DNA of 64,000 nucleotides. It comes from Phlegmacium glaucopus (lineage: Eukaryota > Basidiomycota > Agaricomycetes > Agaricales > Cortinariaceae). The position numbers and the translations under genes are program-made. Shown here piece by piece: positions 1 to 10,810 of this stretch (position 1 is its first letter; every line of letters begins with the position of its first letter). Below the pieces are notes generated by a model that was not told the DNA's origin, did not search any database, and saw only the letters and a program-made list of their open reading frames with translations. The DNA is taken from NCBI GenBank assembly GCA_015039465.1, contig MU130696.1:682001-746000 (forward strand), in the 5' to 3' direction.

Positions 1-60
1 TAGTTTTCTTCCTCCAATTTTTCTCTCTCCAATTTTCACCGATGTTCATGTCGTTCATAG

Positions 61-522
61 GGAAATGTCCATATCTCAAACGAATTTGCCAAACGATACG
101 GAGAACAGGGCATCGTTTCTACCTCTTTTAATCCTGGAAACATCAAATCCGACCTACAACGTCATATTTCTCCATTTGAGTACTTCATGATCGTAAGTAT
201 ATCCTCATTCTCTAATCTCGCCATTAACTAACAAACTACATTTTTAGGCTGCCCTCCTACAACCACTTCCATACGGCGCGTTGACGCAATTGTGGGCCGG
301 CACGTCGCCTGAAGGAGCGGAGTTGAACGGCAAGGTAAATCTTAAATTTCAATAACAAAAAATTGAGTGTTCTGCCGGTCGTCTGACCCGTGCTCTTTTT
401 CCGACTCGTTACAGTACCTCATCCCTTGGGCACGTGTGGGAGAAGCCACCTCTATTGCAAACGACCCAAAGCTATCTGGAGAGTTGTGGACATGGTTGGA
501 GGAACAAGTGAAAGATATCTGA
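61..522 (+). CDS. Short-chain dehydrogenase, copy 1, 3' end only
   Basis: C-terminal part of an NAD(P)-dependent short-chain dehydrogenase/reductase (SDR, Rossmann fold). The window opens inside an intron; coding exons are 61-192, 248-334 and 415-522, ending in TGA. The piece begins just after the position of the catalytic YxxxK motif in the full copy at 2102-3518. It reads through GNVHIS, a NPGNIKSDL stretch and the terminal [12 protein letters not shown]. It is nearly identical to copy 2, and its intron positions are the same, so it is a recent DNA-level tandem duplicate. All visible exons stay open, so it may be functional; its N-terminal half lies outside the window. The substrate is unknown; fungal relatives are usually annotated as retinol-dehydrogenase-like. 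Confidence 0.85.
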
Positions 523-965
523 CATTCCTCTCTTTTTTTCCATCTAAGTCCCGTGAGGACTGCGTTACATCAGACTTGTATCGATACACCATGCGAACGT
601 GAATCACTTTTCTGTCTGAACGAAAGGAAGATTGGTATCTGTGAAGACCTGTAGATGGTTGCATGTGGTTATTGGGTGCCGCATCATGAACGCGCTTCGT
701 GTGGAGTTGCTTTAGCAATAGGAATTAAGTGAGTTGTTTCAGAAAGGCCGGTGCCTAGGGAAGAAAGGGTTGCATGTATGGTGTGTATAGGGAGGGAGAG
801 AGGAAGAGGACGCTGCTGCGTTTTTACGTTGCCACTTCTGCAATCCATGCGACTCGTCGAAATCCTTCCTGTTTCCTTGAAAACTGCTAAACATAAATAT
901 TCCTCACAGTGATGCAATCTTATATTAGCATCGTGCAGTGTCTTAATAATCTAATATACATTTTC

Positions 966-1101
966 TGGTACTGTGTAATGTAAAGGCCAATGACCAATCT
1001 GGATATATAGGTGCTGCGATTGTTGGTGGCTTCTTACTGGTGATGGTATGGTGGACGATGGGCTGCAAAGAAGTTGAAAGCAAAATTTTCGAATTCGTGG
1101 G
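966..1101 (+). pseudogene. Inverted relic of the last NiCoT nickel-transporter exon
   Basis: On the plus strand this reads like the last exon of the intact transporter (about 3773-3923, minus strand): ANDQSGYIGAAIVGG followed by the terminal membrane segment. Relative to its duplicated neighbours it is flipped: the sequence before 966 and after 1101 is in direct orientation with the right-hand unit, and only this block is reverse-complemented. An 8-base loss within the ACTGGT..GGTATGG stretch shifts the frame. It cannot be expressed as a transporter. Confidence 0.8.
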
Positions 1102-1261
1102 GTCAACCAAAACTCATATAATAATCAATATACGTTGACAAAAAGAAAAAGAAAAAGTAAAAGGAAGACTAATTTTTGCCCACCGAATGAAAGCATTCAA
1201 CAGAGGCTGAAAAGAGAGAGAGGGTGTCCCAAATCACATTAGAGCCATGTTGGGTGTATAT

Positions 1262-1352
1262 TGAGGGATGAGCCTTATGGGCTAGCAATATACTTCATGT
1301 GTCAAGGCAATCGAGGCAGATGGTGGGCATGGTTCTGGAAGATGGTGGAGAG
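1262..1352 (+). pseudogene. Inverted relic of the penultimate NiCoT exon
   Basis: This matches the reverse complement of about 4001-4095, the exon encoding the SLIGQQCTSC and GRWWRGW region of the intact transporter. Here it lies on the plus strand, with a small deletion near the glycine-rich stretch. The intron that separates it from the preceding exon relic (1103-1165) is in the original orientation. About 95 bases of unrelated sequence (1167-1261) sit between that intron and this block. Confidence 0.75.
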
Positions 1353-1384
1353 TAGCTTCCTACTAACCGAGTTGATTATCCCAA

Positions 1385-1880
1385 TTGACAGTGGTACAAA
1401 TTACAAACTTACAAGGTCTTCTTCGAGCGCAGTTCTGCGCAGTTGTAGGACAAACGACAACAAGCACAGGGTCCCTGGGAAACCTTCTCTTTGACGGGTC
1501 ACGGAACCAAGGAGGCGTCTTTCCCCAGAGCAACCAGAACCATTGTGAGCATGTATATATAGGCCAATTTCCCAGATCCTGTCGCTGAGATAGCAATTAC
1601 GTCTTGCCCGTCCAACGCGTATGCGATGCCATCGAGATTGATAGCTATGAGGACCGAGGTCCGAAAGGGAGCCTTTCTTGGGTAATTTTGGGGCATATCC
1701 TCCATCCCGAAGGACTGCTGAACTTGAAGGACTCCTTTGGGAGTTTTGAGAAATCGAACCTGTCTGATCTCCCCGATAACGCGTTGAAAATAATCAATTA
1801 GTGCGACCGTGGGAACAACACGTGATCAATACGGTTTCAATTTGATACGGGAGTCGCGCAACTAAGATCGACTGTCATCA
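1385..1880 (-). pseudogene. Relic of a RecQ/DEAD-type DNA helicase N-terminal region
   Basis: The minus strand carries a stretch ending in GQDVIAISATGSGK, a classic Walker A / helicase motif I of RecQ-like SF2 helicases, preceded by about 60 residues of compatible open frame (PTVALIDYF.., QQSFGMEDMPQNYP..). Shortly after the Walker A the frame stops. A continuation resembling motif Ia (LVVVCPTTA, then ALEEDL) appears only in shifted frames. No DExH box or later helicase motif is visible. It occupies the place where the rest of the duplicated nickel transporter would be expected. RecQ-like relics of this kind are common in Agaricomycete genomes, often near mobile elements; that link is inference here. 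Confidence 0.6.
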
Positions 1881-2101
1881 CCATCATCATACGGCAGACT
1901 AGTTCCCACCAACAAACCAATTATCAAGCAAGCGCTTGCGTATGACCACACGTAAATATCAGCCGAACCCACGCAAGGCTTTCAAGGTCGCCGATGAATG
2001 ACGTCGACCTACCGCAGACGCAAGTCTAGGTGCCGCAATCAGTCTACATTGCCCATCCATTGAAATACCTGGCATTTCGCAACTCTCTCCATAAACAAAT
2101 C

Positions 2102-3518
2102 ATGGGTCTCGTCGCTTCCTTCATCAGCCAAAGTTTTCCCCCCGAGAGCAAGTTCAATGTCCGGGACATTCCTGATTTATCCGGAAAGGTCATTATCGTC
2201 ACCGGCGCGAACACAGGTGTGTTTCAACATCGTTTTCTAGGTCACATATCGCTTAATTTTTATATATTTTAAACAGGGATTGGAAAAGAAACGGCAAAGG
2301 TAAGTCCATGTCAACCCCAACGGTGTCCATGACTTTGACATGGTAAAACATACAGGCATTGCTTGCGCACAACGCAAAAGTATACATTGCTGTTCGGAGT
2401 GAAGAAAAGGCAAAGTCTGCCATCGACGAGTTAAAAGAGCAAACTGGCAAAGAAGCAATCTTCTTAAAGTTGGATTTGGCCAACTTGCATTCCATCAAAA
2501 CTGCTGCGGAGGATTTCATGAGGTACGCCTGGTCAATAGTATATGCTACTCGGCGTCTGATATTATTGCAGCAAGGAAAAGGAGCTCCATGTCCTGTTCA
2601 ACAATGCGTCCGTGGTGTTTACTTCAAGTGACATACCAGTACTGATAATGCTAATGTAGAGGTGTCATGGTACCACCTGTTGAACAAGTGACAGTTCAAG
2701 GATACGACCTCCAATTTGGTACCAACGTGCTCGGTAGGTCCACTCAAATCCAACAGTGCTTATCTTTTTACCTTACTCTATTTTATGTCCTTAGGCCATT
2801 TCTACTTTACGAAGCTTCTCTTACCTACCCTCCTCGCTGCCGCTAAAACCAGCCCAGATGGCAAAGCTCGCATAGTCAATACATCTTCACTTGGACATAT
2901 TTTCTCCAGCGGTCTCGATTTCAACACTTTCAAGGATGGACCAGCAAGGAAGAAGAAAGGAATTCAAACGTTGTATGCCCAAAGCAAACTTGTTCGTAGT
3001 TTTCTCTCTCCAATCCTCCTCTCTCCAATTTTCACCGATGTTCATCTCGTTCATAGGGAAATGTCCATGTATCAAACGAATTTGCCAAACGATATGGAGA
3101 ACAGGGCATCGTTTCTACCTCTCTTAATCCTGGAAATATCAAATCCGACCTACAACGTCATATTTCTCCATTTGAGTACCTCATGGTCGTAAGTATATCC
3201 TCATTCTCTCATCTCGCCATTAACTAACAAAGTACATCTTTAGGCTTTCCTCCTACAACCACTTCCATACGGCGCGTTGACGCAATTGTGGGTCGGCACG
3301 TCGCCTGAGGGAGCGGAGTTGAACGGCAAGGTAAATCTTAAATTTCAATAACAAAAAATTGAGTGTTCTGTCGATCGTCTGACCCATTCTCTTTCTTCGA
3401 CTTGTTACAGTACCTCATCCCTTGGGCACGTGTGGGAAAAGCCACCTCTGTTGCGAACGACCCAAAGCTGTCTGGAGAGTTGTGGACATGGTTGGAGGAA
3501 CAAGTGAAGGACGTCTGA
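2102..3518 (+). CDS. Short-chain dehydrogenase/reductase, copy 2 (complete)
   Basis: Complete SDR-family oxidoreductase of about 310 residues in nine exons. Exons: 2102-2216, 2277-2299, 2356-2522, 2572-2607, 2660-2733, 2795-2991, 3057-3188, 3244-3330, 3411-3518. The spliced protein shows the cofactor motif [12 protein letters not shown] near residue 35, NNAGV after it, an NTSS serine motif and the catalytic YAQSK. That order is typical of classical SDRs similar to retinol dehydrogenase 12 or WW-domain oxidoreductase-like fungal enzymes. The likely reaction is NAD(P)(H)-dependent oxidation or reduction of an alcohol or carbonyl; the substrate cannot be read from the sequence. The start is the first ATG giving [12 protein letters not shown], a short hydrophobic leader. 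The gene converges on the nickel transporter, 242 bases away. Confidence 0.9.
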
Positions 3519-4100
3519 CATTCCTCTCTTTTTTCCATCTAAGTCCCGTAAGGACTGCGTTACGTCTGGCTTCTATCAATATACCACGCGATGAATCATA
3601 ATGTTAACCTTTTCTGTCAAAGATCTATGGGGAGAGGGGAAGAGGACACTGCTGCGTTTCTATGCTGCTAAACACAAGTATTCCTCACAGTCACCTTCAG
3701 TTCACAAGTGATGCAATCTTATATTAGCATCGTGCAGTGTCTCAATAATCCAATATACATTTAACTATAATTTCCCCACGAATTCAAAAAAAACTTTCCC
3801 TTTAACTTCTTTGCGGCCCATCGTCCACCATACCACCCTACGACAACCAGTAAAAAGCCACCAACAATCGCAGCACCTATATATCCAGACTGATCATTGG
3901 CCTTTACATTACAGACGGTACCAGTCAACCAAAACGCATATAATCAATATACGTTGACAAAAAGAAAAAGAAAAAAAGGAAAAACTGACTTTTGCCCACC
4001 CTCTCCACCATCTTCCAGAAAGCCCTCCTCCATGCCCACCATCTGCCTCGGCTGCTTTGACACATGAAGTACATTGCTGGCCGATAAGGCTCATGATAGT
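2992..4100 (+). repeat. Tandem duplication, right unit
   Basis: Right-hand copy of the duplicated segment, containing the last SDR exons, the spacer and the last two exons of the nickel transporter in their functional (minus-strand) order. It is taken as the ancestral arrangement because both flanking genes are intact here. Confidence 0.85.
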
Positions 4101-5974
4101 GATCAGTGAGATGCTATAACCCGGGCCGTCAATATGATCATCTAAACAGTGAGATACTCATACCTGAAAGCGACCAAGATACTCATAAGAGTGAGGATGA
4201 TGCTCAGTCCAGACATCACATTCATTTTCACGCGCATATCTCTTGCCATTGAACTATCACTGGCATGTTCTCCAGGAGTTATTGGCTGGACTGGATTGGG
4301 AGGTTCCTTCGGTAATCCATTCTGGTCATTATCTTGAAGATCAATCTCTGTATTTCCACCTTTATCGTCTGGTGTCTGCTCCGACTCGGGAACCAGATCA
4401 TTGGAAGTGTCATGGACAGCATGCTCCTTTGTCATTGTTGAATTCCCCGACGGGGCAAAGACTAAAAAGGGTCGTTCTGGAACGCCAGAGTAAGAATACA
4501 ACATCAAGATGGAATCAGAGGAGTCTATGAGGGTCATCCCTGCCGTGAAAAGAAGCTTTAAATAAAAAAAGGGGGAGCAAGTCAACGGTTACTCGTCTAT
4601 ATAGTACCCAAGGATGGACCAAGTACCGGAAGAACAATGATTTGGGCATTTGGTATTGATTTTCCGTTGGGTCCTTTCTTTGCGATGGCGGAAACGGCAA
4701 GAAGGGCTATAGATGATGCAGTGTCGAAACCTGAAGTCATCAACTTGAATTCAAAAACCAACTCGTTTACGTTGCATAAACGAAGCGGCTTGTAAGCTCA
4801 CCTAGTCCAAACAAAACTCCAACGGGGTACATCTATATACCCTGAGTCAGCTCAAGTAACCCCCATTTCCGAAAAATGAATGGATGAATAAGTAAGACGG
4901 ACTGACCTTCCACGGCCGATTCACAAAAGTGATGATTGGCCCCAAGATGCGCATCATGAGCATATGGTTCTCTTTCGGGTGACGTGGAACATCATCTGGT
5001 ATGACTTCACCGTTTTCCCGACGTCGCTCACGATTTTTATCCTGATAATGTCATGATGATTAAGCTTCGAACATTCGAATGGGTTAACCTACCTGACGTT
5101 TATGTTTAATTATCCTCCATAGGATCACGGTGTTTGCTAGACCAATGATGAAGAGAAAGGATCCCGAAACTGCAGCACCTGTATAATGTTTGAAAAGGCC
5201 ATGCAATTTTCTCTGCAAAAATAAGCCATACCAACAATACCTCCCACATTTCCAACACCGTGCAGCTTGTCGTATACGTGGGAAGAAATGGCGATGGCGA
5301 CGATCTTTACAGAATTTATGAAGACCTCCATAGAGATTATATAAAGGGGATACTGACAATGACGATGACGATGGTGCTATGCCCCAGCGAGAAGAAGAGA
5401 CCACATGTCACGGGTAATTGCCCAAGCCCAATTAGACCTCTTGTCACATTATCAATTGCACTGCCAAGTTCCGAGAGTCCGAGACAGAGGTTGTTAAATT
5501 AGCCAAATATTCAAGATTGCTATTAGTAGTTGAGTTATTTATGGAGAATACAACTGGGGACTGGTGCTAACTGACCTTGATTTCACCTGATGTGATCTGC
5601 ATCCAAAGCTTTGAATTTCGTTGAAATGACATGAGTTTGATTCCTTTTTGTCAGCTGATACTGGGCTTACCATGGCGAAGACCCAAAGTCTAAGTAGAAA
5701 AATAGATAAGTATCGGCGTTGATGGATAAAGGCTTAAAAATAAACGTACCCAAGCCAAAAGAGCCAGGCTCAAAACAGGTCGGGTGTCCGCATTTTTACC
5801 AAACAAAATACCAGCGACAATCCAACATATGACGTTAGCCGAGATTCTGGACTCAATCAATTAACATCGAAGACTGAAATGACGCTCTTTGGAGTCTAAA
5901 ATTATTAGCCGTACTCACTCGCAGGTAATGAGTAGAATGGACCGCCCAAAAAGTGTAAGTTTTGGGAGTATCAT
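3761..5974 (-). CDS. High-affinity nickel/cobalt transporter (NiCoT, HoxN/NixA family)
   Basis: Multi-exon polytopic membrane protein. Spliced exons give, in order: GRSILLITCE; ICWIVAGILFGK; the signature HALDADHIS (HX4DH metal motif) split over an intron at about 5600-5690; AIDNVTRGLI; the second signature LFFSLGHSTIVV; VYDKLHGVGNVGG; the near-invariant GAAVSGSFLFIIGLAN; a cytoplasmic loop rich in K/R; GFDTASSIALL; LFTAGMTLIDSSDS; a charged loop; MSGLSIILTLMSILVA; and a C-terminal GYIGAAIVGGFLLVVVGWYGGRW segment. These are the hallmarks of NiCoT permeases, which import Ni2+ (or Co2+) across the plasma membrane, usually to supply urease. The start at 5974 gives MILPKLTLFGRS; an upstream exon is possible. 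The stop is TAA at 3761. Its last two exons were copied and scrambled at 966-1352. Confidence 0.9.
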
Positions 5975-7553
5975 GATATACTAGAGTTTCATAACATGAG
6001 CTTTGTCTGCCCTTCTACTAGTACTAGTGCAATTGGGAGAAAACACGCGGAAAATAACGGGCTGGTAGAGATGTGAGCAGTCAATAACAAAAGAAAACGA
6101 ACCTTCCGACAAGACAAGACGATAAGACGTGACGCCCTATGCTACTGATTCCTGAAACTGAACCAGAGTCGGAGTATGGAATTTCAGATCATCTTGCAAA
6201 GTTTTTGTGGTCTGTAGCATGCACAATTTTGTCAACTTACGATGCGAGGTATTTGTTGGCCACGTCGTCTTTGCACCATAATATTTTCCTCTTTCTCAAC
6301 ATTTCTGCCCCGATTCTCTTCAGGCAGCAAAGCCCGCCCGCTACCTACTAGAATGGGGAAGATTTTTAATTGTGAGTACCTGAGCTGCAAAACATAATAA
6401 CATTGTAGAAACTTTAGGGGGAAGAGCCTATCCCGACTCTCTGACGGGCCCGGGAGGGTTTGGTTGAGGAGATAAGTCGTAGTAAGTGTAATTCGTTGAC
6501 AAATGGGACTACAAAGGATTACACAAGTATGGCCCTGTTGTAACCAATGTACAACCAGGTATTTGAGATGAGAACTACTACGAAGGTTTACGGTGTTTTG
6601 GTTCCACAGCGTGCGATTGATCAGAAGGTTTAAGTATAATGGACGCAAATCACCATAAGATGGATACTATATTAAAGGGAGAAGCAAAGACGAGTTCTAT
6701 TAAATATCGTTGGCGTAGGATGAATCATGGAGACGTTCCATAAACCGATCCTAGGGATTCCTGAGTGAGCCAGAATGCGAATGACCTTCATTAAAAACTG
6801 TTGTGCAAGAGAACGTCGGTGGAAGTGACGCCGCTCTGTAAGACGCTACTTTGAGAAGTTGCCCCTAGATTGGATGTTCCTCTGTGAGCAGTTGTCGTTA
6901 GACCTGACACCGCTCTGCAAGCGGGCGGGGTCAAGTGTACAAATTAGGTGAAAACCACTGAAAAAGAGGGGTAAGACAGGGCAAGGTGGTAGGATACGGG
7001 ATAAGTGTAGTGCAACTAGGAGATGACTTATTGATCTGGAATGGCATTCTTCGTATGGACATCGTCAAGGTCAGCCGTTTCAGAAACATAGTGGTAGTTT
7101 CCAACCCTTGTACGTGCTGTGGCAGTGTAGTAGAAAGGAGAATGGATTTATTAGGGTCTAAACATCACAGTGGAGTGGTGGCTCCACCTATGTACTGACG
7201 CAACCTATGACTGCTCAGGGTGCCATGCTAAATGTGGTTATTTGGTGTAAACAAAGGTGCATTTAGCATCAGGGTCCATAATCTAATCTAATCTATGTAT
7301 TCTAATTTAATCGTAATGTAATCTTCTTGTCTCTTGTGGAAACTGAAGTTCCTTGACCTTACATGAATAATTCAAAATAATGACTCTCCTAGTCAAAATT
7401 GGACGTCCCCATTTACCGTTAATTTTTTTTTGTTTTTTTTTTTTGAGAATTGGCTAATTACACAGCCACCGCACAGCCACCGTGCGAGGACCGTATACTA
7501 CTTATAGGTGGCATTGAACTTATCTTCTCATCGCTGTGGGCATATCCGGAGCC
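5975..7553. other. Intergenic region, no gene recognised
   Basis: About 1.6 kb between divergent genes (nickel transporter and acyltransferase), so it holds both promoters. The longest open stretch (6232-6648, minus, 138 codons) has no recognisable motif and no splice context. A short hairpin (TGCTAAATG at 7227-7235 pairing with CATTTAGCA at 7260-7268) and a T-rich tract (7424-7444) are the only notable structures. Confidence 0.5.
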
Positions 7554-8876
7554 ATGATGAGACCCTCTCTGTGGCAAGAGTAAGTCCTATCTTTTCCTTT
7601 TTATTTCATATCACCACAAAATCTCTTTGCATACAGATTATATTATGGTGCACATGAGGCATTTAGAATGATTGTACCAGTCGAAGAAGCCAGAATACCT
7701 CTTACCCCACGAAATGGCATCTATCCAGTGCTCTGTTATGCCCCTTTTATATTCCTAGCGTATCTTGCTCGGAGGCCCGATACGTATTTCATACGTTTGC
7801 TCTGGCTACCAACCGTGATCTGCAGTATACTGGTAGCAGCTTACAGATTCTATTGGGTACCACCAGAGTTGAATGTATACAATTGGGCTCAACGTGAGTA
7901 ACCTAGAAACCCCAGTGCCACCGGTAAAAAGTAACTCATCAGTCTTTGTTCCTCAGGTTTTTTTGCAGCAGTTTTCATTGCAAAATCCCTCGAGTATGCC
8001 TTGACGAAGGAAGGTATGCTGAAAGTCGGAGAAATCAGCCCAGGCGTTATGAAAGGCAAGAGCAAAGCCAAAGCCACAGTCAACGGTTTTGCTCCTCAGC
8101 TCATTCAGAAAACTCGATCACGAAACCCATATATAGCTACCTGGCTATACGATGCGATCGAGCTTGCGCACACTATGCGTGGACTTGAGTGGAAATTTGG
8201 TCGGGAAATACATATCCCTAAAGCGACCCGCCCACTAGAACGCACCGCCTTTCTTTATGCCACTCTCATTTCCTTCGTGCAGAATTATCTTATGCTCGAC
8301 TTCCTCGAGACGCTGTTGAAGCTTTTCCCTGGGGTAGGCTCTCCAATGGGAGGTACCATCTTTTACCCTACCCTCACTCTTTCCGCACGGTACACAGTGT
8401 CTACCGTCATCCACATGATCACGGGTACTACACTCCTTGCAGGATTCGGCATGGTATATGACCTTATCACCCTGTTTGCCGTTGCTTGTCTGGACAGTTC
8501 ACCTCTCTCTTGGCCGCCCATCATGGATGACCCATTTCACTCCGAATCGATGCATACTTTCTGGGCTAAAGATTGGCATCAGGTCCTCCGACAGACATTT
8601 ATAGTTTTGGGTGGTTACCCAGGTAAGTGGCTAGCAGGAGACTACGGAATGGTGTTCGGCGCATTCGTGGCTTCAGGATTGTTTCACGTATGCGTAATGT
8701 ATTCCCCGCATCGAGGATTCGACTATTCCACAATGGTATTTTTCGCATCACAGAGCCTTGTGTTGGTTTTGGAGCGGCTGTGGAGGTGGTTTACAGGGAG
8801 GAGGGTCGGTGGGTGGATGGGGAGGTTGTGGGTGTACTTTGTCTTGTTTGTTGGTGCTCAGCCGATGAGTGATTGA
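7554..8876 (+). CDS. MBOAT / wax-synthase-domain acyltransferase
   Basis: Three exons (7554-7579, 7637-7893, 7957-8876) give a protein of about 400 residues with several hydrophobic segments. The N-terminal part has YRFYWVPPELNVYNWAQR. The C-terminal half carries the wax-synthase-domain signature FWAKDWHQVLRQTF and, about 60 residues later, GLFHV with the conserved membrane histidine of the MBOAT superfamily. Such fungal proteins transfer acyl groups from acyl-CoA to alcohol acceptors in the ER membrane; some act in terpenoid or toxin pathways, but there is no biosynthetic cluster here. The first ATG pair at 7554/7557 is used. It ends convergent with the Ctk2 gene. Confidence 0.8.
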
Positions 8877-9167
8877 TTCGTCGAGTTTTCCTTATATTTC
8901 CATCTGATATTTGTCTTCACAGTGGATGCGTGGCATAGATACGGGCTAGGTGGCGGGGTAGTAATACCCCCTGTTCTAAGTCCGATGAGATTAATCATCT
9001 TACCACTCGCAAAGCGATTCCTACTTCCAAACTAGTACCCCGTGGACGGTCATAGACGCAACAGATCTAACATCATCTTGGAAACCATTTAATAATAGCA
9101 AGTAGTGGTTGAATACATAGCAATGACAGCATAATTGATATACAACGATTGATGCAAAGAAACAAAC

Positions 9168-10705
9168 TCAAGTAAGTTGAGACATGTCGCCCTCAAACCC
9201 GGGAGGAGAGAATAAAAACCTCACTGTCCCTTCATTTTGCCCTATGCTATTCGAATTATACAATGCGCTGGGATCTGATCCATCCAGGGGCTTCCTCCTG
9301 CGAGGTGGGTGTTCTGTCTCTCTCATAGCGATCTTAAGCCTGATAAGCTGGTCAGGTTTATAGGGATGCTGAAATTGTTGTTGTGAAGCATGTCGGTCTC
9401 TTGCAGAGAGGTGGGGAGAAGGTGATGAAGGAGTACTTGGAGAAGTGTTGGCAGACGGGTTTTGAGTGTATTGAATAAGGAGGTCAAGGATGGTATGCGC
9501 GAAGTCTAGAGATAAAAATTGTCATGAGAAACCTTGGGTATGGTCAAAATTACAATAAAAACCTTCAAGGTCCCCTGCTTTGGTATGATACCGTTTTTCC
9601 CAACTGGAAGGACTGTTCAATTTCCTAGCTATGTCCGCACTAGAAGGTTCGCCGTGCCTTGTGGGAGATGGGGGCTGCTCGAAAGATAATAAGAGTCCGG
9701 CAACGTAGATACTTCCTAATGCGATTGTGTGTGGCGGGTACATGAGTGGAAGAAGCGTTCGATGACTAACGGAAGAATAAGAACATGGCAGCCAAGATAA
9801 AATGGTTGGTTTTACCTATCAATGGAGATCCTCCATGCAAGTTTGACGAGTTTCTTTGAAGCTAGCAGGTTTAAACTATCAATTCCTAGCTTCAATCAAC
9901 CATTAACAGCGAAATACCTCCTAGTTCTTTACCAAGTTTGATCACATACGGGAAAGGAATTCTAGCAGTGAAGTTAAAGCAAGTCGTTTCGAGGATAAGA
10001 CGTTCCACGGCCAAGAGACGTTGACGGTCATTTTCAACCATCTACATTATTGAACGAGTCAAAAGGACGGCAAGAGCAAACACACAAGGTAAAAGAAGTA
10101 CCTGGGCATCCATTGTGTCCAAATCGACCTCGCCAGATGGGTGTTTCGATTTCGCAGCAAATTCTGGAAATCGAACGGCGTAGGAGACCGCGAGAAGTTC
10201 GCGAGGTTTCTTCAGAGTGTCATGCATCTTGGTGGAGACATAGAGGGCCGCTAGAGCTGCATCCTGTGTTTCATGAACGCGGCATGGTAAACCAGCGTAT
10301 GTGTATACGTTGAGGATAAAACGTACATGGTAATTGAAGTCTTTTCTCGGGAAAAATAAATGAAATCGATGATATAAAGTTTGAGCAGTCGCAACTGTTT
10401 TTCTAGGACTTGAATTGAGTTGAGGCCATTAGTATGCGTTTACAGCTAATAAACAGTTGACCTTACAATCCAACTCTGGCACCAATACTCTCCAGAAAAG
10501 TACAAGCACTCTGCCGAACCTTTTCTTCCTGGGCGACCGATTGCTTTCCCCTTTGTTTGTCTGACAAGTATTCGATTTCTGCCGGAGTAAAATACGGATG
10601 ATAATGTTTTAGAGAAGATGTAGGGATGTGGGACGGTGTGTGGGCTCGAGAACTCTGCGGGTCTGCTTGGTGAATATTTGGCGATCGCATTTTCGTTGCT
10701 CCCAT
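9168..10705 (-). CDS. CTK2: CTDK-I cyclin subunit (Ctk2-like)
   Basis: Minus-strand multi-exon gene encoding a cyclin. The N-terminal segment contains HYHPYFTPAEIEYLSDKQRG and RQSACTFLESIGARVGL. The cyclin box follows with ALAALYVSTKMHDTLKKPRE and RLLAVERLILETTCFNF, then a second helical region with LYPL-like MYPPHTIALGSIYVAGLLL. These patterns match Ctk2, the cyclin of the CTDK-I kinase that phosphorylates Ser2 of the RNA polymerase II C-terminal domain. The tail is Ser/Pro-rich. A short intron at 9506-9563 joins GDLE to DFAHTILDLL. The start at 10705 (MGATKMRS) is 105 bases downstream, in its own direction, of the Cdc37 stop. Confidence 0.85.
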
Positions 10706-10810
10706 TGCAGAGGATGGCAGTAATGGCGGTACAAAGCGTGACCCACTTTGGCAAAACGTGACTTTATTGATAATTTATTTATTTACAGATTGCAGTCTTG
10801 TCAATTACTA

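Larger units (their letters stand above)
1..1352 (+). repeat. Tandem duplication, left unit (SDR tail plus NiCoT pieces)
   Basis: This stretch matches about 2992-4100. The SDR exons and introns align throughout. So do the downstream spacer (the CTGCTGCGTTT stretch near 809 and 3647; the TATTAGCATCGTGCAGTGTC stretch near 922 and 3722) and an AT-rich intron with TCAATATACGTTGAC (near 1125 and 3940). Two exon blocks of the nickel transporter inside it are inverted in place relative to the right unit. The left border lies outside the window. Confidence 0.85.

Noticed and set aside
1370..1900. Intact Helitron or other autonomous transposon around the RecQ-like relic
   Set aside because: No Rep domain, no later helicase motifs and no convincing 3' hairpin end were found.
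6232..6648. 138-codon minus-strand ORF between the nickel transporter and the acyltransferase
   Set aside because: No motif, no splice support and composition like the surrounding non-coding DNA.
7227..7268. Short hairpin TGCTAAATG / CATTTAGCA
   Set aside because: Nine-base arms are expected by chance in AT-rich spacer; no element borders seen.
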